A DNA stretch of 42,838 bases, from positions 1-42,838 of the forward strand of contig DVLJ01000074.1 of assembly GCA_018715565.1 (NCBI GenBank), read 5' to 3'. Positions within the stretch are counted from its first letter, which is position 1; each line of letters starts with the position of its first letter. The notes beneath the pieces are model-generated. The model saw only the letters and a list, made by a program, of their open reading frames with translations, was not told the origin of the DNA and searched no databases. Source of the DNA: Candidatus Ventrimonas merdavium (GTDB taxonomy: Bacteria; Bacillota; Clostridia; Lachnospirales; Lachnospiraceae). Shown piece by piece: positions 1 to 8,029 of the stretch. The position numbers and the translations under genes were made by a program.

Positions 1-107
1 TCGATGGTGCAGAAGGGGTAGTTGGCGGACTCTGCGCCTGCCTTGGTGAGGGAGTTGAAGAGGGTGCTCTTGCCTACGTTGGGCAGGCCTACGATTCCTA
101 ATTTCAT
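1..107 (-). CDS. ychF: YchF/EngD-type GTPase (partial, N-terminal 35 residues)
   Basis: Only the first 35 codons lie in the window; the gene runs off the left edge. The minus-strand reading starts [20 protein letters not shown], in which GLPNVGKST is the G1/Walker A loop typical of the universally conserved Obg-like ATPase/GTPase YchF. The residues after it ([15 protein letters not shown]) fit the same family. YchF is a cytoplasmic P-loop NTPase that binds ribosomes and prefers ATP in many species. The ATG at 105-107 has only a weak AGGT upstream. A good minus-strand promoter lies at 271-299, giving a leader of roughly 155 nt. Confidence 0.93.
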   Translation of the reverse strand, partial: MKLGIVGLPNVGKSTLFNSLTKAGAESANYPFCTI

Positions 108-270
108 TTTATGTTTTACCTGTTCAGAAAGCTTTTGTTTTACTGGCTTTCTGCCTTTCTCTATTTTGTTTACACCATTTTTCTGGATTGGCGGTGTAAA
201 ATTTTTAAAAGAAATTTTTCATTGTATGGGCTCTCATCCTACCATGAAAAAGAGTTCAACCCAACTATAA

Positions 271-299
271 AGTATAGCATAAAGACGCTGCTTTTTCAA
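271..299 (-). promoter_or_regulatory. Sigma-A promoter for ychF
   Basis: On the minus strand, TTGAAA (294-299) and TATACT (271-276) are separated by exactly 17 nt, and TG lies one base before the -10 (extended -10). It points toward ychF. Confidence 0.65.
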
Positions 300-366
300 T
301 CTTTTCGCTCTTTTACGGTGAATGAAATGTGAATTTTCACTGTCTGCTGCTGAAAAAGGTGAAAAT

Positions 367-441
367 ATGAGCAGAGATATTATTTCATATAATTTGGAGG
401 ATCCTTTTTCCGCACTTGATTTTCCCCCCAATGTATTGTAG
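367..441 (+). CDS. Possible 24-residue peptide upstream of lgt
   Basis: ATG at 367, preceded by AAAGGTG (355-361) at 5-nt spacing, opens a frame reading MSRDIISYNLEDPFSALDFP followed by four more residues and TAG. I do not recognise it. The ribosome binding site is the only positive evidence, and the frame overlaps the likely lgt promoter, so it would need its own upstream promoter, which I cannot see. Chance is a fair explanation. Confidence 0.15.
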   Translation: MSRDIISYNLEDPFSALDFPPNVL

Positions 442-444
442 CAT
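416..444 (+). promoter_or_regulatory. Candidate promoter for lgt
   Basis: TTGATT (416-421), 17-nt spacer, TAGCAT (439-444). The -10 matches the consensus at four of six positions. A second -10-like TAGAAT lies five bases further on. Confidence 0.45.
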
Positions 445-473
445 AGAATCTGCGCAAGGAAAAGCCGCTCCCG

Positions 474-553
474 GCGCCCCCCTGAAGGAACAGCTGAAGC
501 TGTCGAACAACAGCGAAATTCGTCGGCGGAATTTGTTTGATTTTCGGGGGTGC
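474..553 (+). promoter_or_regulatory. Foldable lgt 5' leader (three-way-junction-like)
   Basis: An outer helix can form between 474-481 (GCGCCCCC) and 546-553 (GGGGGTGC), with one G-U pair. It encloses a hairpin CAGCTGAAGCTG near 491-502 and a hairpin AAATTC (516-521)/GAATTT (529-534). It ends about 40 nt before the lgt start. Found by eye; no known riboswitch was recognised. Confidence 0.3.
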
Positions 554-593
554 AAGGGGTAGAATAAGAGATAGGTCGAAAGGAGCGTTCATT

Positions 594-1463
594 ATGGAAG
601 GAGCGGATATCAGCTTCGTTCATTTGGGCATTGCCATTGAACATTTGCAGAATCATATCACGGTATTTGGGTTTCGGATCGCCTTTTATGGGATCATCAT
701 CGGCTTCGGCATGCTGGCCGGGATCTGGGTGGCCAGATGCGACGCGGTGAGGCGGGGCCAGGACCCGGAGATCTACCTGGATTTTGCATTGTACGCGATT
801 GTGTGCTCCATCATCGGAGCACGGCTTTATTACGTGATCTTTGAGTGGGACTATTATAAGGAGAACCTGCTGCAGATCCTGAATCTGCGGGCGGGAGGTC
901 TGGCCATCTATGGAGGCGTTATCGGGGCAGTTCTGACCCTGGTCGTCTATACCCGGGTCAGGAAGCTGTCCTTTTTCTCCATGGCAGACAGCGGCGTATT
1001 GGGTCTTGTGACCGGTCAGATCATCGGACGCTGGGGGAATTTCTTTAACTGCGAGGCATTTGGGGGATACACAGACGGTTTGTTCGCTATGCGCATCAAG
1101 CGCTCCCTGGTCAGCCCCAATATGCTCAACGAGAATGTGCTGAGCCATCTCATCGTTGAGAACGGTGCAGAGTACATTCAGGTGCATCCTACGTTTCTCT
1201 ATGAGTCAGTGTGGAACCTGGGGCTTCTCTGTTTCATGCTGTGGTACCGGAAGCGTAAGAAGTTCGACGGCGAGATGCTTTATATCTACCTGCTGGGATA
1301 CGGCCTTGGCCGGAGCTGGATCGAGGGTCTGCGCACAGACCAGCTGATCCTGTTCGGCACAGGCATCCCCGTTTCCCAGGCGCTGTCAATGGTGCTGGTA
1401 CTGGCGGCAGGGGCCATGCTCGTCTGCCGGCACCGGAAAGCCGGAAGCATACGGAAGGAGTAA
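594..1463 (+). CDS. lgt: Prolipoprotein diacylglyceryl transferase
   Basis: 289-residue membrane enzyme that moves diacylglyceryl from phosphatidylglycerol to the lipobox cysteine of prolipoproteins, the first step of lipoprotein maturation. The family signature is clear: G145-R-W-G-N-F-F-N-C-E154 supplies the conserved Arg, Asn and Glu of the Lgt motif, and several hydrophobic segments surround it. Length fits the family (about 260-300). The ATG at 594 is chosen over an in-frame upstream ATG at 537 because AAGGAGCG sits 7 nt before it. The Spo0E-like gene follows after 3 nt, so the two are probably co-transcribed. A substrate is present in the window: the importer lipoprotein at 35296. Confidence 0.95.
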   Translation: MEGADISFVHLGIAIEHLQNHITVFGFRIAFYGIIIGFGMLAGIWVARCDAVRRGQDPEIYLDFALYAIVCSIIGARLYYVIFEWDYYKENLLQILNLRAGGLAIYGGVIGAVLTLVVYTRVRKLSFFSMADSGVLGLVTGQIIGRWGNFFNCEAFGGYTDGLFAMRIKRSLVSPNMLNENVLSHLIVENGAEYIQVHPTFLYESVWNLGLLCFMLWYRKRKKFDGEMLYIYLLGYGLGRSWIEGLRTDQLILFGTGIPVSQALSMVLVLAAGAMLVCRHRKAGSIRKE

Positions 1464-1466
1464 GGC

Positions 1467-1622
1467 ATGAACATTTCTAAGGAAGAACTGGTCGTTCAGA
1501 TCGAAGCAGCCAGAAGAAAGCTGAACGAAAGTATGGATGAAAAGCAGGATTATGAGGTGATTTACCAGAATAGCGTGGCGCTCGATCGGCTGATCGAACT
1601 ATATATTGTATCTGGATTTTAA
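1467..1622 (+). CDS. Spo0E-like aspartyl-phosphate phosphatase
   Basis: 51-residue protein starting MNISKEELVVQIEAARRKLN. Its C-terminal half reads NSVALDRLIELYI, which matches the Spo0E signature S-x-x-L-D-x-L-I-x-x-Y. Members are two-helix proteins that dephosphorylate Spo0A~P and so hold back sporulation. The predicted short N-terminal helix, the helix carrying the SxxLDxLI motif and the small size all fit. The ribosome binding site GGAAGGAG lies inside the end of lgt. A strong terminator follows 18 nt after the stop. The assignment is from the motif; which phospho-protein it acts on is inferred. Confidence 0.85.
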   Translation: MNISKEELVVQIEAARRKLNESMDEKQDYEVIYQNSVALDRLIELYIVSGF

Positions 1623-1639
1623 GTCATGTACATATCTTG

Positions 1640-1678
1640 GAGGCACTTGCAAAAGTTTGCAGGTGCCTCATTTTTTTT
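1640..1678 (+). terminator. Rho-independent terminator after lgt/spo0E-like
   Basis: GAGGCACTTGCAAA (1640-1653) pairs with TTTGCAGGTGCCTC (1656-1669), with one G-T wobble, and is followed by eight T (1671-1678). Confidence 0.9.
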
Positions 1679-1688
1679 GGAAATTATC

Positions 1689-1717
1689 TTGCTATTTTCT
1701 TACAAATATACTAAAAT
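1689..1717 (+). promoter_or_regulatory. Promoter of the dcw cluster (mraZ)
   Basis: TTGCTA (1689-1694), 17-nt spacer, TAAAAT (1712-1717). Transcription would start near 1724, directly at the MraZ-type repeats. Confidence 0.65.
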
Positions 1718-1725
1718 AAACATAC

Positions 1726-1772
1726 AAGTGGTGGAAAGTGGAGTGAAGTGGTAGTGAATGGTGCCACGGTGG
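1726..1772 (+). promoter_or_regulatory. MraZ-binding repeats (operator)
   Basis: AAGTGG occurs at 1726, 1736 and 1746 with exact 10-bp spacing, followed by GAATGG at 1756 and a looser CGGTGG at 1767. MraZ proteins are known to bind short GTGG/TGGG-type direct repeats spaced by one helical turn in front of their own operon and to repress it. Confidence 0.75.
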
Positions 1773-1797
1773 TTGATTAGGGTAACAGGTGATTGTG

Positions 1798-2223
1798 ATG
1801 TTCATGGGTGAATACAATCATACAGTAGACGCGAAGGGGCGTTTGATCGTTCCTTCTAAGTTCCGGGAACAGCTAGGGGATGAGTTCGTAGTTACGAAGG
1901 GCCTCGATGGCTGTTTATTTGTCTATGAAAATACGGAGTGGAAAGCCCTGGAAGAGAAATTGCACGCCCTGCCCCTCACCAACGCCAACGCCAGAAAGTT
2001 CTCCCGCTTCTTCCTGGCAGGAGCCACCACCTGTGAAGTGGACAAGCAGGGACGGATCCTCCTGCCGGCCGTGTTACGGGATTTTGCCAAGATCGAGAAG
2101 GACGCCGTGCTCGTCGGCGTAGGAAGCCGCATCGAGATCTGGAGCCGGGATGTCTGGAACCAGTCCAATACCTACGACGACATGGACGAGATAGCAGAGA
2201 ATATGGAAGGTCTTGGTATTTAA
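1798..2223 (+). CDS. mraZ: Transcriptional regulator / division protein MraZ
   Basis: 141-residue protein starting [20 protein letters not shown], with a second copy of the motif near residue 80 ([11 protein letters not shown]). These are the two AbrB-like SpoVT/MraZ half-domains with conserved DxKGR. MraZ forms a ring that binds the repeats in its own promoter. The ATG at 1798 is preferred to the GTG at 1789 because AGGTG lies 6 nt upstream and family members begin MFMGEY. It is the first gene of the dcw cluster, 1 nt before rsmH, and probably autoregulates. Confidence 0.95.
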   Translation: MFMGEYNHTVDAKGRLIVPSKFREQLGDEFVVTKGLDGCLFVYENTEWKALEEKLHALPLTNANARKFSRFFLAGATTCEVDKQGRILLPAVLRDFAKIEKDAVLVGVGSRIEIWSRDVWNQSNTYDDMDEIAENMEGLGI

Positions 2224-2224
2224 C

Positions 2225-3169
2225 ATGGCATTTGAACATCTGTCTGTACTATTGGAGGAGACCATCGACAGCCTGAACATCCGGCCGGATGGGATCTATG
2301 TGGACGGTACCCTGGGCGGGGGAGGACATGCCAGCGAGGTATGCCGGCGCCTGGGAGACAAGGGACGCCTGATCGGGATCGACCAGGACGCGGACGCCAT
2401 CCAGGCGGCTGGAGCGCGGCTGGCCCCGTTTGGTGAGAAGGTCACCATCGTCCGGAGCAACTATGAGCAGATCGAGACCGTGCTGAAGGGACTCGGCATT
2501 GACCGGGTGGACGGGATCTACCTGGATCTGGGCGTATCCTCTTACCAGCTGGATACAGCGGAACGGGGATTCACCTACCGGGAGGACGACGCACCGCTGG
2601 ACATGCGGATGGATCAGCGGAACACCCAGACGGCGGCGGACATCGTAAATACATACAGCGAATCCGACTTGTACCGGATCATCCGGGACTACGGAGAAGA
2701 TCGCTTTGCGAAGAACATTGCAAAGCACATTGTGAGACGGCGGGAGGAAAAGCCCTTTGAGACGACCGGAGAACTGAACGAGGTCATCAAGGCGGCGATC
2801 CCGGCCAAGGTACGGGCCGTGGGAGGACATCCTTCCAAGCGGACGTTCCAGGCGATCCGGATCGAGCTGAACCAGGAGTTAGACGTGCTGGAACGCTCCA
2901 TCGACCGGATGATCGACCTGCTGAACCCCGGCGGTCGCCTCAGCATCATCACCTTCCACTCCCTGGAGGACCGGATGGTGAAGAACAGCTTCCGCAGGAA
3001 CGAGAACCCTTGCACCTGCCCGCCGGGATTTCCGGTATGTATGTGCGGAAAGAAGAGCAAGGGAACGGTGGTGACCAGGAAGCCGATCCTTCCGTCGGCG
3101 GAGGAGCTGGAAGCCAACCGGCGGTCCAAGAGCGCGAAGCTGCGGGTATTTGAGCGGAGCGCGGAGTAA
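2225..3169 (+). CDS. rsmH: 16S rRNA (cytosine-1402-N4)-methyltransferase
   Basis: 314-residue SAM-dependent methyltransferase (MraW/RsmH) that modifies C1402 in the ribosomal P site. Visible family features: [12 protein letters not shown] at the start, [11 protein letters not shown] as the SAM-binding loop, [20 protein letters not shown], and [18 protein letters not shown] near the C-terminus. A Cys-rich stretch ([12 protein letters not shown]) near the end is usual for the family. The ATG at 2225 fits homologue starts; a TTG at 2213, closer to GGAAGG, is an alternative. Confidence 0.95.
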   Translation: MAFEHLSVLLEETIDSLNIRPDGIYVDGTLGGGGHASEVCRRLGDKGRLIGIDQDADAIQAAGARLAPFGEKVTIVRSNYEQIETVLKGLGIDRVDGIYLDLGVSSYQLDTAERGFTYREDDAPLDMRMDQRNTQTAADIVNTYSESDLYRIIRDYGEDRFAKNIAKHIVRRREEKPFETTGELNEVIKAAIPAKVRAVGGHPSKRTFQAIRIELNQELDVLERSIDRMIDLLNPGGRLSIITFHSLEDRMVKNSFRRNENPCTCPPGFPVCMCGKKSKGTVVTRKPILPSAEELEANRRSKSAKLRVFERSAE

Positions 3170-3260
3170 AGGACGCAAAAGGATAGCAAAAGAGGATTTG
3201 GGGAATATACAAAAAGAGCTCCGTGTGGGAAGCGGAGCTGATGGAAAGGGAGGTCAGGGT

Positions 3261-3779
3261 ATGGCTGCAAGAAGAAGGGCAACTGCGGGAAGAAGCGCGG
3301 CCGGACAGGCTTACGTGTACGGGAATACCGTAAGAGCGGCACAGCCGGTGCCGTCGGTCACGCAGCAGAGACAGAAGAAAGCCGCTGAGCTAGAGCGGCA
3401 GGCAGAACAATACCGCCGGATGAACCACCGGGTACGGCGCAATCAGGAGAAAGCGCTGCACATGGATCTCCCCTATGTGCTGATGCTGACCATCGCAGCG
3501 GCCTGCGCCCTGTTTATCTGCGTCAGCTATCTGCACATGCAGGCTACGATCAATGCGCGGATCACCCATATCGAACAGCTGGAGCAGGAGGTAGAGAATC
3601 TGAGATCAGAGAACGACGCCCTGCAGACCAGGATCAGTACGGAGATCGATCTCGATCATGTGTATCAGGTCGCTACAGAGGAGCTGGGGATGGTGTATGC
3701 CAACCGGGACCAGGTGATCCTGTACGACAAAACGGAAAGCGAGTATGTAAGACAGTATGAGGACATCCCACAATACTAA
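3261..3779 (+). CDS. ftsL: FtsL-like divisome protein
   Basis: 172 residues: a basic, disordered N-terminus (1-65), one membrane span (about 70-91), then a heptad-like coiled coil (about 95-127, ITHIEQLEQEVENLRSENDA). This is the bitopic architecture of FtsL/DivIC, which link FtsQ to FtsW and the class B PBP. FtsL diverges quickly, so the call rests on architecture and position between rsmH and a PBP. The ATG at 3261 has GGGAGG 7 nt upstream and is preferred to an in-frame start at 3150. The end overlaps the PBP gene by 23 nt. Confidence 0.75.
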   Translation: MAARRRATAGRSAAGQAYVYGNTVRAAQPVPSVTQQRQKKAAELERQAEQYRRMNHRVRRNQEKALHMDLPYVLMLTIAAACALFICVSYLHMQATINARITHIEQLEQEVENLRSENDALQTRISTEIDLDHVYQVATEELGMVYANRDQVILYDKTESEYVRQYEDIPQY

Positions 3780-6060
3780 TCCAGATCCAAAACGGAATAC
3801 GAACCGGGAGTCCGGCAGACGGCGGACCATCACGAAATATATGCAGGAAAAGCTGGCGATCACGGTCATCGTGATTACGCTGGCTTTGTTTGCTTTAATT
3901 TACGTGTTGTATGATATCGGGGAAAGGAACCAGGACTCCTACAACCAGATCGTGCTGTCCCAGCAGGACTATGACAGCCGGGTCCTGCCCTACCGCAGAG
4001 GGAATATCGTAGACCGGAACGGAACCGTTCTGGCCACTACGGATAAGGTATACAACCTGATCATCGACCCGAAGCAGATCATGGCGGATCAGGAGGATTA
4101 TCTGGAGCCGACGATCTCCGCTCTGGTGACGGCCTTCGGCTATGACGCTGCCGATCTGCGGGCGCGGATCACCGCGGACCCGAAGAACCAGTACCTGCGG
4201 TATGCCAGACAGCTGACCAACGACCAGAAGCAGGCGTTTGAGGAATTGAAGACGACTACCAATCAGGCGAATTCCAAGGCGGGCTCCAAGGCACGGGTGC
4301 ACGGCATCTGGTTCGAGGAGGAGTATAAGCGGCTGTATCCTTATAACTCTCTGGCCTGCAACGTGATCGGCTTTGCCACCAGCGACGGCGGGAGCGGCAA
4401 CGGCGGCATCGAGCAGTCCTATAACAGCTCCCTGATCGGCACTAACGGCCGGGAATACGGATATCTGAACGATGATTCCAACTTGGAGCGGGTGATCAAG
4501 CCTGCGGTCAACGGCAATACGGTGGTGTCCACCATTGACGTGAACATCCAGAACATCGTGGAGAAGCGCATCCAGGAGTGGGAGAAGGATCCCGGCTCCG
4601 AAGGCATAGGCGTAGTGGTGATGGATCCGGACAACGGAGAGATCCTGGCCATGGCCAGCAACCGGTCCTTCGATCTGAACGATCCCCGGGAGGTTTCCAG
4701 CCGCTACACGGACGAGGAGATCCGCCAGCTGGGGATCCAGGAGGCGGTGGATACGTACAAGCGCCAGCACCGGGATACGGATCAGTCTACGATCACCCCG
4801 GAGGAGGTCTCCCAGCATTTTACCGACGAGGAGGTCCGGTCCCTGGGCATGCAGGTGGCATGGAACCAGGAATGGCGGAATTTCTGCGTCAGCGATACTT
4901 ATGAGCCCGGCTCTCCGTCCAAGATCTTTACGGTAGCGGTTGCCCTGGAAGAAGGGGTGATCACCGCCAACGATACCTTTTTCTGCGACGGCTTCCAGGA
5001 GGTAGGCGGACACGAGATCCGGTGCACGGCTTATTCCAAGGGCGGCCATCAGAACATGACGTTAGAGGAGACGCTGATGCAGTCCTGCAACGACGCCATG
5101 ATGCAGATCGCAGCCAGGACCGGGATCCCGATGTTCACCCATTATCAGCACATGTTCGGATTTGGGACCAAGACCGGCGTGGATCTGCCGGGTGAGGCGG
5201 ATACGTCCACCCTGCTGTATACGGCAGAGACCATGAAGCCGGTGGATCTGGCCACCAGCTCCTTTGGACAGACGTTCAACTGCACCATGATCCAGATGGC
5301 GGCGGCTTACTGCTCGGTGATCAACGGCGGTTCTTACTATGAGCCTCACGTGGTCAAGCAGATCTTAAACGACCAGGGGGCTGTGGTGCGGGATGTGGAC
5401 CCGGTCCTGGTGCGGGAGACCGTATCGGAATCCACCAGTACCCTGATCAAGCACGCCCTGCTGCGCACGGTAAGTGAAGGGACCGGTAAGGCGGCGGTCG
5501 TGGCGGGATACGACATCGGCGGAAAGACAGGTACGGCGGAGAAGATCCCCCGGGACAAAAAAAATTACCTGCTTTCCTTCTGCGGCTTTGCCCCGGCGAT
5601 GGACCCGGAGGTCCTGGTGTACGTGGTGATCGATGAGCCCCATGTGGAGGATCAGGCCCACAGTACCTATGCCAGCGGCGTGTTCCAGAAGATCATGCAG
5701 GATATCCTGCCGTATCTGAACGTGTTCCCCAATGTGGATGAGACTGCCATCGATCCGGCGGTGCAGGAGCAGCTTCCTAAGGAGGAGGGAATCACGGACA
5801 ATTCCCAGCAACCGCTGGTGGAAGAACCCAAGGTGTACGATACAGAGGAGTATATCCCGGCAGACCAGGATATGGGCATCCCCGGGAATCTGCCTGGCCA
5901 GGAGGACACGTCTCAGGCGCTCCCGGCAGGATCGGATCAGGCGGATGCTGCCGTCCCGGACCAGGCTGGATCGGAGAACGGATCGGAGTCCGGCTCGGAG
6001 AGCGGGTCGGAGTCCGGAGACGGAACGGAGGACGGAAGCGGCAGTGGATCAGGTGAATGA
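3757..6060 (+). CDS. Class B penicillin-binding protein (FtsI/PbpB-type), first of two
   Basis: 767-residue peptidoglycan DD-transpeptidase. A cytoplasmic tail and one membrane span (about 29-50) precede the PBP dimerisation domain (RGNIVDRNGTVLA) and the transpeptidase domain, whose three motifs are present: S386-P-S-K, S443-C-N and K590-T-G. The first motif has Pro where STFK is usual. No PASTA domain is evident. Instead the last ~110 residues are acidic and end in a Ser/Gly/Glu repeat tail. By position after ftsL it should be the division PBP. The start overlaps ftsL by 23 nt and has a poor ribosome binding site, suggesting translational coupling. Confidence 0.88.
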   Translation: MRTSHNTNPDPKRNTNRESGRRRTITKYMQEKLAITVIVITLALFALIYVLYDIGERNQDSYNQIVLSQQDYDSRVLPYRRGNIVDRNGTVLATTDKVYNLIIDPKQIMADQEDYLEPTISALVTAFGYDAADLRARITADPKNQYLRYARQLTNDQKQAFEELKTTTNQANSKAGSKARVHGIWFEEEYKRLYPYNSLACNVIGFATSDGGSGNGGIEQSYNSSLIGTNGREYGYLNDDSNLERVIKPAVNGNTVVSTIDVNIQNIVEKRIQEWEKDPGSEGIGVVVMDPDNGEILAMASNRSFDLNDPREVSSRYTDEEIRQLGIQEAVDTYKRQHRDTDQSTITPEEVSQHFTDEEVRSLGMQVAWNQEWRNFCVSDTYEPGSPSKIFTVAVALEEGVITANDTFFCDGFQEVGGHEIRCTAYSKGGHQNMTLEETLMQSCNDAMMQIAARTGIPMFTHYQHMFGFGTKTGVDLPGEADTSTLLYTAETMKPVDLATSSFGQTFNCTMIQMAAAYCSVINGGSYYEPHVVKQILNDQGAVVRDVDPVLVRETVSESTSTLIKHALLRTVSEGTGKAAVVAGYDIGGKTGTAEKIPRDKKNYLLSFCGFAPAMDPEVLVYVVIDEPHVEDQAHSTYASGVFQKIMQDILPYLNVFPNVDETAIDPAVQEQLPKEEGITDNSQQPLVEEPKVYDTEEYIPADQDMGIPGNLPGQEDTSQALPAGSDQADAAVPDQAGSENGSESGSESGSESGDGTEDGSGSGSGE

Positions 6061-6244
6061 TCCGAAAGAAGGGCTGACCGTCCGGTATAGCAGAGGAAAA
6101 CATAGCAGAGAAGAGCATATCAGAGAAGGATATAGCAGAGGAGGGCATAGCAGAGATGGACTCAGCAGAGGCAGGCGCCGCAGGAGGGAGCATAGGTCCA
6201 GCCTCAGGCCAGTTCTAAAAAAGGACTGGGATCATATAGTATAA
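6053..6244 (+). CDS. Candidate 63-residue arginine-rich protein between the PBP genes
   Basis: GTG at 6053 overlaps the PBP stop by 8 nt (GTGAATGA) and opens a 63-codon frame ending TAA at 6244. Its middle is a degenerate pentapeptide series of the type YSRGG/HSRDG/LSRGR, encoded by six 15-nt repeats, followed by RRRRR. It has no membrane span and is strongly basic. I recognise no family. The frame is open through all six repeats, and 15 nt keeps the frame. However, no good Shine-Dalgarno is visible, so translation would depend on coupling to the PBP stop. It may be no more than an expanded spacer. Confidence 0.25.
   Translation: MNDPKEGLTVRYSRGKHSREEHIREGYSRGGHSRDGLSRGRRRRREHRSSLRPVLKKDWDHIV
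6086..6175 (+). repeat. Six tandem 15-nt repeats
   Basis: Units start at 6086, 6101, 6116, 6131, 6146 and 6161, consensus (T/C)ATAGCAGAGRAGGR. All six share CAGAG at the same offset. They fill much of the 208-nt gap between the PBP genes. Confidence 0.85.
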
Positions 6245-6268
6245 CAATGAGCGTTTCGGGGGCTGGCC

Positions 6269-8029
6269 ATGAGTTCCAACCACACCCATCACCGGAAAAA
6301 GATCGCCGTCCTGCTGCTTTTGCTGTGTCTGTGCATGGCAGGGCTGGCAGGGCGGCTTGTGTATCTGATGATCTTCCGCTCGGAGTATTACAGCCGGATG
6401 GCAGAGGAGCTGCACCAGCGGGAACGCTCGATCAAGGCCGCCCGGGGAAGGATCCTGGACGCCCGCGGCGTGGTCATCGCCGACAATCGGACGGTGTGTA
6501 CCGTTTCGGTCATCTATAACCAGGTCACGGACCGGGAGCAGGTGATCCGGACCCTCTGCGAGGAGCTTTCCATGGACGAGGCCACGGTGCGCAAAAAGGT
6601 GGAAAAGCGCAGCTCCCGGGAGATCATCCGCACCAACGTGGATAAGGAGGTCGGGGACCGCATCCGGGGTTATCATCTGGACGGGGTCAAGGTGGACGAA
6701 GATTACAAGCGTTACTACCCTTACGGCAGCTTAGCCTCCAAGGTGCTGGGGTTCACCGGGGCCGACAACCAGGGCATCATCGGCCTGGAGGTGGCTTATG
6801 AATCTTATCTAAAGGGGACCGACGGCACGATCCTGACCATGACCGACGCTGCCGGGGTGGAGATCGAGAATGCCTTTGAGGAGCGGATCGAGCCGGCGGC
6901 AGGGCGGGACCTGTACCTGAGCCTGGACGTGAACATCCAGCAGTACGCGGAGCAGGCGGCCCGGGAGACCATGGAGCGGAAAGGAGCCAAACAGGTGTCC
7001 GTGATCATCATGGACCCGAAGAATGGGGAGATCCTGGCCATGGCCAGCGTCCCCGGATTTGATCTGAACGATCCCTTCACCCTGGTCCAGGAGGCGCCGG
7101 CAGGAGCGGGCGCCAAGGAAAAGCAAGAGCTGCTGAACCAGATGTGGCGCAATCCGGTGATCAACGACACCTACGAGCCAGGCTCTACCTTTAAGATCAT
7201 TACCGCGGCCGCCGGTCTGGAGGCAGGGGCGGTGCATCTGGAGGACACCTTTTCCTGCCCGGGCTTCCGCATCGTGGAGGACCGGAAGATCCGCTGCCAC
7301 AAGGTGGGCGGCCATGGGGCCGAGACCTTCCTCCAGGGGGCCATGAACTCCTGCAATCCGGTGTTCATCGACGTGGGACAGCGGCTGGGGGTGGACCGGT
7401 ATTACCAGTATTTTGAACAGTTCGGATTAAAGGAAAAGACGGGCATCGACCTGCCGGGGGAGGCTGGGACGATCATGCACCGCAAGGAGGATATGGGGCT
7501 GGTGGAGTTAGCCACTGTATCCTTCGGCCAGTCGTTCCAGATCACGCCGATCCAGCTGATCACCACGGCGGCCTCCATCATCAACGGCGGGAACCGGGTG
7601 ACGCCCCATTTCGCGGTGAAGACCGTGAGCGCGGACGGAAGCGATGTGCGCCGGTTCTCCTATCCGGTGAAGGAGCATATTGTGTCGGAGGAGACCAGCC
7701 AGACGATGCGCTACATCCTGGAACAGGTGGTGGCGGCAGGCAGCGGCTCCAAGGGCCAGGTGGAGGGGTACCGGGTGGGCGGGAAGACCGCCACGTCGGA
7801 AAAGCTGCCCCGCAGCCTGAAAAAATATATTTCGTCGTTCCTCGGCTTTGCTCCTGCCGACGATCCCCAGGTGATCGCCCTGATCACCATCGACGAGCCT
7901 CAGGGGGTATACTACGGCGGCACCATCGCGGCGCCGGTGATCGCCGATATTTTTGGGAATATCCTGCCGTATCTGGGAATTGAGGAAACGGTGGAAGAAA
8001 GTGCTGTCTGGTTTGATATCGGTAGTTGA
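6269..8029 (+). CDS. Class B penicillin-binding protein (SpoVD-like), second of two
   Basis: 586-residue transpeptidase with an N-terminal membrane span (about 11-32), dimerisation domain (KAARGRILDARGVVIADN) and motifs S306-T-F-K and S361-C-N. The third motif is K506-T-A rather than K-T-G. By its place after the division PBP it corresponds to SpoVD, the PBP for spore cortex synthesis in Bacillus, but no PASTA domain is seen. The ATG at 6269 follows a weak GGGGG. The gene ends inside a promoter that probably drives mraY. Confidence 0.85.
   Translation: MSSNHTHHRKKIAVLLLLLCLCMAGLAGRLVYLMIFRSEYYSRMAEELHQRERSIKAARGRILDARGVVIADNRTVCTVSVIYNQVTDREQVIRTLCEELSMDEATVRKKVEKRSSREIIRTNVDKEVGDRIRGYHLDGVKVDEDYKRYYPYGSLASKVLGFTGADNQGIIGLEVAYESYLKGTDGTILTMTDAAGVEIENAFEERIEPAAGRDLYLSLDVNIQQYAEQAARETMERKGAKQVSVIIMDPKNGEILAMASVPGFDLNDPFTLVQEAPAGAGAKEKQELLNQMWRNPVINDTYEPGSTFKIITAAAGLEAGAVHLEDTFSCPGFRIVEDRKIRCHKVGGHGAETFLQGAMNSCNPVFIDVGQRLGVDRYYQYFEQFGLKEKTGIDLPGEAGTIMHRKEDMGLVELATVSFGQSFQITPIQLITTAASIINGGNRVTPHFAVKTVSADGSDVRRFSYPVKEHIVSEETSQTMRYILEQVVAAGSGSKGQVEGYRVGGKTATSEKLPRSLKKYISSFLGFAPADDPQVIALITIDEPQGVYYGGTIAAPVIADIFGNILPYLGIEETVEESAVWFDIGS

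Larger units (their letters stand above)
108..593. other. 486-bp divergent intergenic region, ychF/lgt
   Basis: No long gene is visible in this AT-rich stretch. It holds the ychF promoter, an inverted repeat TTTACACC (169-176)/GGTGTAAA (193-200) inside the ychF leader, a 24-residue open frame at 367-441, the likely lgt promoter at 416-444 and a foldable lgt leader at 474-553. Confidence 0.6.

Noticed and set aside
234-1187. Long open frame on the minus strand opposite lgt
   Set aside because: Mirror of high-GC codon bias in lgt; no ribosome binding site, no recognisable domain.
3895-5049. 384-codon minus-strand frame opposite the first PBP
   Set aside because: Antisense shadow of a clear transpeptidase gene; its composition is unlike a protein.
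6269-8029. Second PBP as an inactive pseudoenzyme because of KTA
   Set aside because: Ser, Lys and SxN residues are intact and the frame is full length, so loss of activity is not shown.
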